A stretch of DNA of 64,000 nucleotides from Euonymus europaeus (GCA_963580455.1 OY756958.1:19232501-19296500); one strand, 5' to 3'. Numbered from the stretch's first letter, positions 44,367-56,005 are shown. Notes: a model not told the origin generated them from the sequence alone. Made by a program: numbers and translations.

Positions 44367-47300
44367 ATGGTACATACTAGATCTGCTGCCAACGCATCAA
44401 ACACAGAGATGAATACTACTGGAAGCATTGAGACAAACATGCCTGAAGCACAAAATCAGGGAATGACGAACAACAGTGTCGTGTCGCAAAGCACATTGCT
44501 GAATCCATATACGATCCTACCTGGGGATTTAACTACAAGCAGCTTGATTGCATTCAAGTTGAATGGTGAAAACTACACCATGTGGAGTCAAAGGACTGTC
44601 AAGGCTTTAAAAACCAGGAACAAGGTTGGATTCATTGATGGTACTCTAAAGATGCCACCTGTGGGTGATGCTAACTATGTGGCGTGGACAAGCTGCTACT
44701 GCATTATTCAAACATGGATCACAAATAGCATTTCTGAAAGTGTTTTGGCGAGTATGTCTGACAAGGAGACAGCGTATGATCTCTGGATGGACATTAAAGA
44801 TATATTTTCTTCATTCAATGGTGCACGGTTCTTTGAGATCTCCAGACAGCTTTATTGTATGAGGCAGGATAACTCTACTGTGATGGAGTACTACACAAAG
44901 CTCAAATCTCTTTGGGAACAATATGACCAACTGGATGAGCAAGGGAGATGTGGGTGTAGCAAGTCTCTGGTCAAGAAGCACAGAGAAATGCTCACTCAAT
45001 TCTTAATGGGATTGAATGATAATTATCGTGCTCTTAGTCGTCAAATCTGGATGATGGACCCGCTGCCTGAAATTAATAAAGCTCTTGGCTTGATCAAGGA
45101 AGAGGAGACTCAGCTTAATATGAGTAGAATCAATCCTTCTGCGCAAGAGGTGTTGGCCATGAATTTTCAAAGCCAGAACAGTGGTGCACCAACTCAATCC
45201 AAGAATAATAACTCTAAGGCTTACAAACCACCTCACAAAAAGGAGCAACTATTCTGTAAGTATTGTAAAAGAAACAACCACACAGTTGATCAGTGTTTTA
45301 AGTTGGTTGGATTCCCTGATGGAGTGAAGAGACAGAAATTTAACAATGGGAGTTATCAATCAAAGGCAAATCATGTGGAGGCTGCAGTTGCAGATGTATC
45401 AAAAATGGATACAGGGGATGCAAAATTGATGGAGCTGGTTTCATTCATCAAGAACAAATTCAGCAATGAAGAAGTTTCCACCTCTGTCAATCAAGTTAGT
45501 AACCCTGCAACAAATGCAGGAGGTAACATATCTACACTCAATACTCATAAATGGATATTGGATAGTGGTGCTACTGACCACATTGTGTGCTCTGTGAGTT
45601 TGCTGAAAAATCATTATCCTGTTATGCATTCAACTGTGACCTTACCTGATGGTAGAAAATTGCCTATCACACATATTGGCACAGTAGACTTAGGTGAGAA
45701 ATTGTTGCTGAAAAATGTTTTGTGTGTGCCAGGTTTCTCTTTTAATTTAATATCAGTAAGTAAACTAACACAAGACAATGATATATCACTAAATTTTACA
45801 AGGAACAGGTGTATACTGCAGGAATTAAGCACCTTCAAGAAGAGTGGAATGGGGATTTTACATGAAGGTCTCTATTTGATGGATACTGGAGTTAAGAGGA
45901 GTCAAGAAGCTGGAAATAATCTGAACTATGTATCTAGTTTAAATTTTGTGTCTTCAAAGGTGTGGCATTATAGGTTAGGTCACCCTTCTCCCAATGTAAC
46001 TAGGATGATGCCACACGGAATTAATGATATTGAAGAATGTAATATCTGTCATTTTGGTAAAATGAAAAGAAGACCTTTTGGGATTAGTACATCTGTGACT
46101 CAAAGTATTTTTGAACTAGTTCACATAGACATATGGGGACCAAATCATATAGAATCTGTGGATGGATTTCGATATTTTTTAACATTGGTTGATGATCATT
46201 CTAGGGTGACTTGGGTATATCTTATGAAGACAAAATCTGAAACTAGAACTAATATTGAGGTTTTTGTTAAATATGTATTAACACAGTTTGATAAGCGGAT
46301 CAAAATTATAAGAACTGATAATGGCAGTGAGTTTAACATGACTGATTTTTATTCCAAATATGGGATTTTACATCAAAGGACGTGTATATATACTCCCCAA
46401 CAAAATGGAATTGTTGAGAGGAAACACCAACATTTACTAAATGTTGCTAGGACAATTAGAATACAATCTGGTTTGCTTGAAGAATATTGGAGTTTTTGTG
46501 TATTAACAGCAGCATATTTGATTAATAGATTACCCACAACTATATTAGATAAGAGAACACCTTACACAATCCTATATGGAAAAGAAGTTGATTACAGTGA
46601 GTTGAAGGCCTTTGGTTGCTTCTGCATAGCTAAGTTAAATAGACCAATTATTTCTAAGTTTGAACCTAAATCTAAGGCATGTGTATTCTTAGGATATCCT
46701 CTTGGTATTAAAGGTTATAAAGTTATGGATTTGGAGACAAGAGATATATTTGTCAGTAGAGATGTCATTTTTCAGGAGGATCTTTTTCCTTTTCTAAGTC
46801 AAACAGATTCAGAGTTAAGTGAGAAACCTTCCATAACTAATAAACTAGAGGATGTGATACCTAAGGATGATAGAATAAATGATACACCAGCACATACAGA
46901 TTTTTCTACTGGAAGGAGAGCTAGAAAACCTCCTCACTATTTAAAAGAATATGAATGTAACAATGTAACCTTACCTTGTACTGATTTACTGGTACATGAT
47001 CATTGTAAAACAGTGAGCATGAAAACATTTACTGCTGCCCATCAAACATTTCTTGCCACCATTGATAAACATTCAGAACCCACTAAATATAGTGAGGCCA
47101 TTAAAAATAACAATTGGATTCAGGCAATGTCTAATGAAATATCAGCTTTAAGAGCCAACAATACATGGGACTTAGTAGAACTTCCACCGGGTAGAAAAGC
47201 CATAGGATCTAAATGGGTGTACAAAATTAAATATAACCCTAATGGCACAATTGAGAGATATAAAGCAAGGCTGGTAGCCTTGGGATATAGTCAGACAGCA

Positions 47301-48593
47301 GGTTATGATTACACTCAAACCTTTGCTCATGTCATCAAAACCACCACAGTCAGATTGTTTCTTACTTTAGCTAGCATAAATCAATGGCATGTGCATCATA
47401 TTGATGTACACAATGCTTTCCTTAATGGTGATTTAGATGAAGAGGTATACATGAAACTTCCTCCTGGTTATGACAATGATAATAAAGGCTTAGTCTGTAA
47501 GTTAAATAAATCACTATATGGATTGAAGCAAGCTTCTAGACAATGGAACCTTAAATGTAAAGAAGCCTTGTTAACATTTGGTTTTAAACAAAGTAGAGCT
47601 GACTACTCTTTGTTTTACTATAGAAGAAATAATAAAATTGTGTTGTTACTTCTTTATGTTGATGATATGGCTATTGGTGGAGATGATCTTGTTTTAATTA
47701 CTGAGATTAAACAGTTTATTGGATCCTGTTTTAAGGTAAAAGACTTAGGCACCTTAACTTACTTTCTTGGTTTGGAAGTAGCTAAGTCACATGCAGGTTT
47801 TATTATCAACCAAAGGAAATATGCTCTTGATTTACTTAAGGAAACTAGTTTCTCAGATTGTAAAGCCTTGAATTCTCCAGTGGACATTAATCTAAAAATG
47901 TCTAGTACTTCTGGAGAATACTTGGAAGACCCTACTGAATATAGAAAGATTGTAGGAAAACTTATGTACATTACTATTACACGACCTGACTTGAGTTTTG
48001 CTGTGAATACTCTTACTCAGTTTATGAACACACCAACTGAATTACATCTAAGAGGAGCACATAGAGTTTTAAGATACATTAGAGGCACTGTTGCATTAGG
48101 ACTATTTTATCCTGCAACTAACAACTTGCAGGTAAGAGGTTATAGTGATTCGGACTGGGCCTCTTGTATTGATACCAGAAAATCTGTTACAGATTTTTGC
48201 ATCAAGCTTGGAGATTCTTTAATATCATGGAAGTCTAAGAAGCAAAAGGTAGTCTCCAAATCCTCTGCAGAAGTTGAATATCGAGCAATGTTTATGACAG
48301 TAGCAGAGATGCAATGGATAGGTCATTTATTTCAAGAACTGAACCTTTACTTGCCATATCCAATGGAGCTTCATTGTGATAACCAAGCGGCCATGCACAT
48401 AGCTAGTAACCCAGTTTTCCATGAAAGAACCAAGCACATAGACTTGGACTGCCATTTCACCAGAGATAAGGTTGCTCGAGGAATCATCAGACTACACTAC
48501 ATCAAGTCATCTGACCAACCTGGGGATTTATTAACCAAAGGCATATCAATACTCAGTTTGAAGAAGCATCTTTCCAAGCTGAACATCCAGTGA
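44367..48593 (+). CDS. Copia C gag-pol polyprotein
   Basis: A single frame of 1408 codons begins four bases after the primer site. Domains: gag (SSLIAFKLNGENYTMWS onward, about residues 55-260), CCHC knuckle CKYCKRNNHTVDQC (near 297), aspartic protease WILDSGATDH (near 399), GAG-pre-integrase VWHYRLGHPS (near 532), integrase with Asp in HIDIWG, Asp in RTDNGSEF and Glu in NGIVERKH (about 587-688), RVT_2 with KARLVALGYSQ and YVDDM (near 1097) and RNase H with YSDSDWAS and SSAEVEYRAM (near 1260). All catalytic residues I can check are present. Small departures such as FAHVIKTTTVR for FSPVVKMTTVR are conservative. The polyprotein would be cut by its own protease; pol and gag share one frame, as usual in Copia. 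Confidence 0.96.
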   Translation: MVHTRSAANASNTEMNTTGSIETNMPEAQNQGMTNNSVVSQSTLLNPYTILPGDLTTSSLIAFKLNGENYTMWSQRTVKALKTRNKVGFIDGTLKMPPVGDANYVAWTSCYCIIQTWITNSISESVLASMSDKETAYDLWMDIKDIFSSFNGARFFEISRQLYCMRQDNSTVMEYYTKLKSLWEQYDQLDEQGRCGCSKSLVKKHREMLTQFLMGLNDNYRALSRQIWMMDPLPEINKALGLIKEEETQLNMSRINPSAQEVLAMNFQSQNSGAPTQSKNNNSKAYKPPHKKEQLFCKYCKRNNHTVDQCFKLVGFPDGVKRQKFNNGSYQSKANHVEAAVADVSKMDTGDAKLMELVSFIKNKFSNEEVSTSVNQVSNPATNAGGNISTLNTHKWILDSGATDHIVCSVSLLKNHYPVMHSTVTLPDGRKLPITHIGTVDLGEKLLLKNVLCVPGFSFNLISVSKLTQDNDISLNFTRNRCILQELSTFKKSGMGILHEGLYLMDTGVKRSQEAGNNLNYVSSLNFVSSKVWHYRLGHPSPNVTRMMPHGINDIEECNICHFGKMKRRPFGISTSVTQSIFELVHIDIWGPNHIESVDGFRYFLTLVDDHSRVTWVYLMKTKSETRTNIEVFVKYVLTQFDKRIKIIRTDNGSEFNMTDFYSKYGILHQRTCIYTPQQNGIVERKHQHLLNVARTIRIQSGLLEEYWSFCVLTAAYLINRLPTTILDKRTPYTILYGKEVDYSELKAFGCFCIAKLNRPIISKFEPKSKACVFLGYPLGIKGYKVMDLETRDIFVSRDVIFQEDLFPFLSQTDSELSEKPSITNKLEDVIPKDDRINDTPAHTDFSTGRRARKPPHYLKEYECNNVTLPCTDLLVHDHCKTVSMKTFTAAHQTFLATIDKHSEPTKYSEAIKNNNWIQAMSNEISALRANNTWDLVELPPGRKAIGSKWVYKIKYNPNGTIERYKARLVALGYSQTAGYDYTQTFAHVIKTTTVRLFLTLASINQWHVHHIDVHNAFLNGDLDEEVYMKLPPGYDNDNKGLVCKLNKSLYGLKQASRQWNLKCKEALLTFGFKQSRADYSLFYYRRNNKIVLLLLYVDDMAIGGDDLVLITEIKQFIGSCFKVKDLGTLTYFLGLEVAKSHAGFIINQRKYALDLLKETSFSDCKALNSPVDINLKMSSTSGEYLEDPTEYRKIVGKLMYITITRPDLSFAVNTLTQFMNTPTELHLRGAHRVLRYIRGTVALGLFYPATNNLQVRGYSDSDWASCIDTRKSVTDFCIKLGDSLISWKSKKQKVVSKSSAEVEYRAMFMTVAEMQWIGHLFQELNLYLPYPMELHCDNQAAMHIASNPVFHERTKHIDLDCHFTRDKVARGIIRLHYIKSSDQPGDLLTKGISILSLKKHLSKLNIQ

Positions 48594-48612
48594 TGTGCAG
48601 CTTGTGGGGGGA

Positions 48613-48971
48613 TGTTAAAGATGAAGGGTTATTGGGCTGGGCCAGGTCTGCTCATAGAGTTCATGGGCTTCAGTTTCTTGCTGTATTGCATAAGATCTGG
48701 TTTGGTTTCTGTTTCTTCTCTTCAGTTTTTGAATTGCAATAGCAGCAACGGTAACTTCTCTTTGATAAGACTTGTAGCCGTTGCCACTATGATGTCTCTA
48801 GCATCAATTGTATATTTAGTCTGAGTTTCATAGCTTTCTATATCATGAATCAATAGTAACATATTGATTACTTTCTTTCTTCTTCACCTCTGTTACTTCT
48901 TCTTCCTCTTCCTTTTGATTCTTGTTATCTGCTCAACCACTGTAATAGAGCTGTAGTTATTAAACTTTTCA
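48613..48971 (+). repeat. 3' LTR of Copia C
   Basis: 359 bp, preceded by the purine tract GTGGGGGGA (about 48604-48612). It is followed by the TAACC duplication. It lies about 300 bp upstream of the BAHD start codon. Confidence 0.95.
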
Positions 48972-49140
48972 TAACCTACGATTTGAAAAACTATGCAACT
49001 AACTATTAAGCATAATAATAAAGTAATTGATAAAGATATATGGTAAATATGGATGTGTCATCGAATTGTAATAGATAACCAAGTAATTATAAAAATGACA
49101 ACACATCATAGATGCATGAACCCCATCCCATGCCCCCTGC

Positions 49141-49148
49141 TATAAATA
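49141..49148 (+). promoter_or_regulatory. TATA box of the BAHD acyltransferase gene
   Basis: GCTATAAATACGG fits the plant TATA consensus. It lies 128 bp upstream of the ATG at 49269, giving a leader of about 95 nt rich in CTCT motifs. Copia C inserted about 165 bp upstream of it, so distal promoter sequence is now 5 kb away. Confidence 0.7.
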
Positions 49149-49268
49149 CGGCTCCAGAGGCAAGCTCTCTTCACTCTCTCTATCCTGACTTTCTCACTAG
49201 CAAAGTAGCAATCGTACTTTGTAGTTCGTACACACAGCCGAGAGAGTGTCCGTCTATAGCCGCAAAAA

Positions 49269-49433
49269 ATGCCTTCGCTACCAACTGAAATCACTCTAAT
49301 CTCCAAATGTACTGTCTTGCCCGACCAGAAATCCACTCTGGGAGACCTCAAGCTCTCCGTTTCCGACCTCCCTATGCTCTCCTGCCACTACATCCAAAAG
49401 GGTGGCCTCTTCAGTACTCTCCCAACTTCTCTA
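49269..49433 (+). pseudogene. BAHD acyltransferase, 5' coding part (split by Copia D)
   Basis: The ATG at 49269 sits in AAAAAATGCC, a good plant start context. Fifty-five codons (MPSLPTEITLISKCTVLPDQ, then LKLSVSDLPMLSCHYIQKG) match the conserved N-terminus of BAHD proteins of the 'uncharacterised acetyltransferase At3g50280-like' group. The frame ends exactly at the CTCTA target duplication (49429-49433), where the LTR of Copia D begins. Its continuation is at 56231. Read-through into the LTR hits a stop at once (the TGTAA junction). BAHD enzymes transfer acyl groups from CoA thioesters to alcohols or amines in the cytosol; the substrate here cannot be told from sequence. Confidence 0.9.
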
Positions 49434-49819
49434 TGTAAAACTTAATTCCACAGAGGATCTAATGCCAGATCATAATCATAAAATGAAGAACATACCTTGA
49501 TCCATGAAGTTTCTTCAATTGTTGGATCACCTGTTGGTTATGATCTTCCAAGAATTGAATCCTTATGTTTTTCAAGTTATATAATCTAACAATAGGATTA
49601 GAACTATACTTATAGAAAAACTAATAATTCATCCTCAGGGACCAAAACCAAATTATCAGTATAATTAATAGGAACAGGACCCTATAAATCCTATCCTGAG
49701 ATAACCGTCACAATAATTCAGATTAATATAATAGCCCACATGTCAAATCAACCTTATTATATTAATATAATCTACCAACAGATTATAAATCTATATCGGC
49801 AGACTACTTTAATTCAACA
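49434..49819 (-). repeat. 3' LTR of Copia D
   Basis: 386 bp, TGTAAAAC...TTCAACA on the plus strand. On the minus strand the purine-rich CCAAGTGGGAGAT precedes it (about 49820-49833). Here the donor reads AG/GTATGT and the TATA box is altered, in contrast to the 5' copy. Confidence 0.94.
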
Positions 49820-50235
49820 ATCTCCCACTTGGGCTATATGTTAATCTAGAATAATATTGTGTATCCGAAGTGTGCACCAAATGCTATCTTTTCTTGAAAC
49901 CGTTACAATCTGGTCCATCAAATATATTAGCATGAGATCAAAGCAGCCTTCGTCACATTTATTCGTAAGTAGACTCATCAATGGTCACACATACTGACAT
50001 ATTCAATGACATAGATCAAATATGGTTATGAATCATGGAAACACATGCAATGTAATCTTTATCACGCATGTTTCCAACTGGTCCTCCTTTAACCGAATTG
50101 AGATCAACTTTATCTTCCACAAACTTAATGCATTACCGCAATTGGAAGTTCACAAATGTTCAGAATGTAGAAACAAAGTATTTATTCTGCAGAAAAACTT
50201 AGAATATAAAACAAATGCAATACAAAACACTCCCA

Positions 50236-53200
50236 CTAAACCAGTACATCATCAAACTGTAAAACACCCATATGAGCAACATGCTCATGAAAGACCTTGG
50301 GTGTTAAACCCTTAGTGAGTGAATCTGCTATCATGGAGTTTGTACCAATATGTTCTATACATATTTGACGATTCTGAACCCTTTCTTTAACAACAAGAAA
50401 CTTAATGTCAATATGCCTTGACTTTGAAGAGCTTCTATTGTTGTTTGAAAATAGCACAGCCGAATTATTATCACAGTATATCTTTACTGGCCTTTCAATG
50501 CTATCCATAATACGCAGCCCTGTGATAAAATTCCGTAGCCATTTTCCATAACATGATGCCTCATAACAAGCTATAAACTCAGCTTCCATAGTGGAAGAAG
50601 CTATAAGTGCCTGTTTGGCATTTTTCCATGAAACAGCTCCTCCAGCCAACAAATAAATATAGCTAGTTGTGGATTTTTTACTATCCAGGCATCCAGCAAA
50701 ATCAGAATCAGAGTATCCAATGATCTCTAAATTCTCTGATTTCCGATAAGTGAGCATGTAGTCCTTTGTTCTCTGTAAGTACCGCATAACCCGTTTGGCT
50801 GCTTTCCAATGATCCATTCCAGGATTACACAAATATCTACCCAACATGCCAACTATGAACACAATGTCCGGACGCGTACATACTTGGGCATACATAAGAC
50901 TCCCTACAGCAGATGCGTAAGGATTCTTTTGCATCTCCTTAATTTCCATTTGATTTTTGGGGCATTGATCGAGACTAAATTTGTCTCCCTTAGCAATGGG
51001 TGTATTTCCTGGTGCACAATCCTTCATGTCGAATCTCTTAAGAATTCTTTCGATATAGCTCTTTTGTGATAATCCAAGAATACCTCGAGAACGATCCCGA
51101 TGTATCTGAATACCTAATACAAAAGAGGCGTCACCAAGATCTTTCATTTCAAATTTCTTTGTCAGAAATCTCTTGGTTTCGTGCAATAAGCCTATATCAC
51201 TACTTGCCAGTAGTATATCATCGACATATAACACCAAGAAAATGAATTTACTCCCACTGAACTTATGATAAACACAGTCATCAACCAAGTTTACCTCAAA
51301 ACCAAACGAGAGAATAACTTGATGAAACTTGTGATACCACTGACGAGAAGCTTGTTTGAGACCATAGATGGACTTCTTCAATTTACAGACCAGATTATTT
51401 GAATTACCTGATACAAAATTTTCTGGTTGTACCATATAGATTGTTTCATCAATGTCACCATTTAGAAACGCAGTCTTTACATCCATCTGATGTAGCTCCA
51501 TATTAAAATGAGCCACGAATGCCATTATAATCCTAAAAGAATCTTTCAGAGAAACTGGAGAGAAAGTTTCTTTATAATCAATGCCTTCCTTTTGAGTGAA
51601 ACCCTTAGCGACTAGACGAGCCTTATATATCTCGATATTGCCTTTTGAATCCCTTTTGGTTTTAAATATCCATTTACAACCAATGGGTTTCGAACCTTTA
51701 GGCAATTCGACAAGATCCCAAACATCATTGTCTTTCATGGATTTCATCTCATCATTCATAGCATCAATCCACTTTTGAGAATTAGAACTTTGTTTGGCTT
51801 GAGTGAAAGTGATTGGATCATCTTCCACTCCTATATCAAACTCATGTTCTTGGAGAAAAACAATATAATCATCTGAAATAGCATTTCTCCTTTCTCTATT
51901 GGATCTTCTTAATGGCATTTGTTCTTGAGGTTGTTGAGTTTGCTCTTGTGGAACAATTTCTTCATTTTGGATGGGAAGTTCCTCAGTGTTGTCTTGATTT
52001 TCCGGATTTGCTTCTTGAACAATGTCAGGAAACATAAGCTGATCATTGTCAATAGCAACAATAGGAAGAGAAATAAATTCATCTTCAAAGACAACATCTC
52101 TTATTTTATCTTCCCCCCCAAACTCAACATCCTCAAAAAATCTCGCATTTCCCGTCTCGAAAAATGACCTAGTAGAGGGATCATAGAATTTGAAACCTCT
52201 TGACCTTTCGGAGTATCCAACAAAATAGCAGCTAACAGTTTTGGAATCCAATTTTCTTTCGTTCGGCCTGTACGGCCTTGCCTCAGCTGGACATCCCCAT
52301 ATGTGCAAATGCCTTATGCTAGGCTTTTTGCCTAACCATTGCTCATAAGGTGTTTTAGCTACAGCTTTGCTAGGAACCCGATTAAGGATATAAACTGCAG
52401 TCTTGAGTGCGTCTCCCCAGAGAGATTCTGGTAATGAAGAATGACTAATCATACTTCTTACCATGTCTTTAAGTGTTCTATTTCGCCTTTCCGCAACACC
52501 ATTCATGCTAGGATTACCCGACATTGTGTATTGCGGGACGATTCCACATTCCTCTAGGAATTTAGCAAAAGGTCCTGGACGTTGTTCACCTGATCCATCA
52601 TATCTACCGTAGTATTCACCACCACGGTCAGATCTGACAGCTTTTATGCTTTTGCCAAGTTGATTTTCAACTTCAGCTTTATAAGCTTTGAACATATCCA
52701 ATGATTGAGACTTCTCATGGATTAAATATAAGTACCCATAACGGGAGAAATCGTCTATGAATGTGATAAAATACTGTTGACCATTCCATGAAACTTTAGG
52801 GAATGGACCACATATATCAGTATGAATCAATTCTAAGACACCTGAACTCCTCTTGGCACCTAATTTCTTTAGGTTTGTCCGTTTTCCCTTTATGCATGCG
52901 ACACAGACGTTAAAGTCTGTTGAGTCAAGGGAGTGAAGAATTCCATCTGACACAAGCCTGTCAATTCTCTGTTTAGAGATATGACCCAAACGCTTATGCC
53001 ATAACATTAAAGAATCTTCAGTAGTCAATTTCCGTTTTGTACCACTTGAATTAGCATGCAGTGTTTCATGTAATGGGACAATAGTATCTAACATATAAAG
53101 ATTATCAATCAAAATACCAGTAGCAATTAAAGATGAATTTTCAAAAAGACTAAATTTACCATCTCCAAAAGAACAAATATACCCAAGTTTGTCCAAACTG

Positions 53201-54302
53201 GAAACAGAAATTAAGTTCCGTCTAAATGACGGTACAACATAGGTCTCTTCTAAATTCAAAATACAACCAGTTTTGAAAGATAATTTAAAAGTAGCTATTG
53301 CCTCCACTGCTACCCTTTTGCCATCGCCCACATAGATGAATCTTTCAGCATCAATTGGCAGTCGGCTCCACAGGCAATCCTGTAGAGATACACTTATGTG
53401 AGTAGTAGCACCAGTATCTACCCACCAAGTGTATTTTGGTACAGAAGCTAAATTAACTTCAGAACAAACTAAATTGAGAAGTGTACATTTCTTTACACGC
53501 CAAGCAGCATATTTGGGACATTCTTTCTTCATGTGTCCACCTTTCTTGCAAAAGAAACAAGTGGATTCCTGATCCTGTCTCTTTTGCACCTTCTGTGGCA
53601 CCTTTTGTGGTGTCCCAACTGCAGTTTCCTTCTTCTTAGGCCATTTTCTTTTCTTGCCCGTTGAGGAAGATGCCAAATGAGCACTGTTGGATATCTTATC
53701 ACCCTGAAATCTTTCTTCTTCTCGCACACATTGAGCTATAAGCTCATTCAGTGACCATTTCACCGGTTGGGTGTTATAGCTCACTTTTAATTGACTGAAT
53801 TGTGCAGGAAGAGAGATAAGAACCAAATGCACTAGCAAGTCATCAGACAGCTCTAACTTATGTGCTTTCAGTTTGGTGGTGAGATTGGACATCTTCATGA
53901 TGTACTCCCTTACGTTCCCGCGACCATTGTACTTCATTGAAACAAGACTACTCAAAAGAGTACTTGTTTTAGCTTTTTCGTTTTTAACGAAAAGCTTTTC
54001 AATGTCCGCCAGAAACGTTTTAGCATTTTCCTCAGGCACATTGCCCCTGAATTCTTCAGGAATGGAAAGTTTCATGATCATGACACTCATGCGATTAGAA
54101 CGGTCCCACCTCTCATAGTCCCGTTTAGCCTTAGGGGAACTAGTATCAGTGAGAGGAAGAGGACGTTCTGTCCGAAGTGCAAGGTCAAGATCCATACAAC
54201 CGAGAACGGTTAAAACCATTTCTTTCCAGACCTTGAAGTTTGTGCCATTAAGCACAGGAACTGAATTGATATTGGCAGAAACATTTGTATCATTTGCAGA
54301 TA
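50236..54302 (-). CDS. Copia D gag-pol polyprotein, main exon
   Basis: The frame runs from the predicted acceptor at 54303/54302 to a TAG at 50236. Domains: gag ([19 protein letters not shown] onward), CCHC knuckle [14 protein letters not shown] (near residue 235), protease [10 protein letters not shown] (near 278), GAG-pre-integrase [10 protein letters not shown], integrase ([26 protein letters not shown]), RVT_2 ([20 protein letters not shown] near 1012) and RNase H ([23 protein letters not shown]). There is no ATG in this frame before residue 12 of the conserved gag start, and the first upstream in-frame codon that matters is a TGA at 54331-54333. The start codon is probably supplied by splicing from 55904. 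Confidence 0.93.
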
Positions 54303-55894
54303 CTGAACAAGGAATACATACATAATAAGCTCACAGTAATTTCATGTTATAACCAAAACATAATTAAATGTAATAATTTACATAACATGAACATAAATAA
54401 TGGGCATATTACAAGATACCGAGTGCAACATTGATAAATTGCCTTTGGACATAAAAATCAACTGCAAATGGTACTCTCAATGCAATAATCAAATATTGAC
54501 AGTAAATCCTGTCAAGCAATAAGCCTTCCTTTGGGCCGACCTATTACGCACATGGTAAACTTGATAACTGTCACATATTTATTATCACAAGTGTATCTAT
54601 TATTCGGCCAAACAATAATCTTCCTTTGGGCCGATCATTATTCTTCCTTTGGGCCGATCATTATTCGCATGAATAATAATACACTCATCTTAATATTTCA
54701 TAAATAAACAAATCAACACAACAGAGGCTACTTTGGCAACATATTATATCAATTCATTTATCTGAAATATCAAACGAAGTTGCCAGCCCATATGGCCCTT
54801 ATAATTATTGTAGACTTTAATGCAAATTTATAGCAATTAAAATTACAAAATAAATTGCACAATAAATGAATAAAAGCATAAAGGTGAGCCCATAAATAAA
54901 AATTAGACCCAATATCCTTATGGTCTAATTTAATTAAAGTCTACATAATTGAGTTTAACATAAGATTAATTTAAATAAATCATTTTAATCCAAATTAATG
55001 AAACAAATGATTCCCAAATGGAATTAAACTAAAGTTAGCCCAAAAGAGTTTAGCCGGCCCAAAAGTCCTTAAAACCCAAAAGATGTGAATGGCCCAAAAT
55101 GCAATAAAACTTAAGTTAGTTAACGGGCCAAATGTTAATTGAAGCCCAAAAGTATTAACCGGCCCAAAACACAAACAATTCATTTTAATTGATTTTGGCC
55201 CATTATGCATAGATTTAGCCCGAAATGGAATTGCTGGCCCATTATCCAAAGAATTGAGTTGAAGACAGACGGGTCACGCGACCCGTCTTCTTCACCTGTC
55301 AATTTCTGCAACTGCGCAGGCAGGAAAGCCGCAGGTGGCGCGGCTGCCTTTTCCGGCGTCTTCCATAGCAGGAAAAACGGTTTTCGGTGGCTGAACAAAC
55401 AAATCAAGTGGATCGGCTTTGTGGGTTTTACCCCGGCCGCCGCCCTTAAAACCAGCGTCGTTGCCGGCAGTTTCAAGCAGGAAAAAACAGAGACGAAACA
55501 CTGGAAGGACTTCGGTGCTTCTTGATGAGTCAACCAGATCAAAAACAACTTCACAAAAAAAAAAATTCTTCTTTCGTTTCTGCTTCGGGTTTCTTGGATT
55601 CACTGGAATCCAATAATGATTCTTTCAATTGTTGATGACAGAGTGAGACAGAAACCGAACACTTGAATCTTGATCTAGATAAACTAGATTTTGGCTTCCC
55701 CAATCATGGATCGGGGAGCTTGAGCCAGAATTTTTTTTTTTTTTTTAATCCGATCATGAGCATCATCACATATATTGAAAATATACAGAGAGCTCAACAT
55801 ATATAATCTAGCACAACGGCTCCAATACCAATTGTGAAACTTAATTCCACAGAGGATCTAATGCCAGATCATAATCATAAAATGAAGAACTTAC
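54303..55894 (-). other. Predicted 1.59-kb leader intron of Copia D spanning the primer-binding site
   Basis: On the minus strand the donor is CGAG/GTAAGT at 55894, inside the 5' LTR. The acceptor is TTCCTTGTTCAG/TATCTG at 54303, with a pyrimidine-rich run before it. Joining exon 1 (ending in a single G) to TA TCT GCA keeps the gag frame. The intron includes the end of the LTR and the primer site TTGGTATTGGAGCC. It also holds a GC-rich segment (about 55260-55560) with a perfect hairpin, and a cluster of TGGGCC motifs (about 54530-55240). No convincing protein is encoded in it. Confidence 0.7.
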
Positions 55895-55904
55895 CTCGAT
55901 CCAT
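55895..55904 (-). CDS. Copia D gag-pol start exon inside the 5' LTR
   Basis: Minus-strand ATG GAT CGA G (three codons plus one base) is immediately followed by GTAAGT. A TATA box at 56006-56013 lies about 100 bp upstream, which puts the ATG some 70-75 nt into the expected transcript. It is the only ATG I found that reaches the gag frame, through the intron 55894-54303. Confidence 0.65.
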
Positions 55905-56005
55905 GAAGTTTCTTCAATTGTTGGATCACCTGTTGGTTATGATCTTCCAAGAATTGAATCCTTATGTTTTTCAAGTTATATAATCTAACAATAGGATTAT
56001 AACAA

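Larger units (their letters stand above)
43992..48971 (+). mobile_element. Copia C: structurally complete Copia retrotransposon
   Basis: Two 359-bp LTRs (43992-44350, 48613-48971; TGTTAAAG...CTTTTCA) are flanked by TAACC (43987-43991, 48972-48976). A primer site, one uninterrupted 1408-codon gag-pol frame and a purine tract GTGGGGGGA before the 3' LTR are all present. By eye the LTRs differ at three sites. This is the only element in the window with no visible lesion, so it may be autonomous. Confidence 0.96.

Noticed and set aside
43992..48971. Identical short frames (MKGYWAGPG...) at 44000 and 48621
   Set aside because: They are the two LTR copies of Copia C, not duplicated genes.
55180..55616. 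Protein-coding frames on both strands in the Copia D leader
   Set aside because: They overlap each other in the GC-richer segment, have no recognisable domain and lie within the predicted intron.
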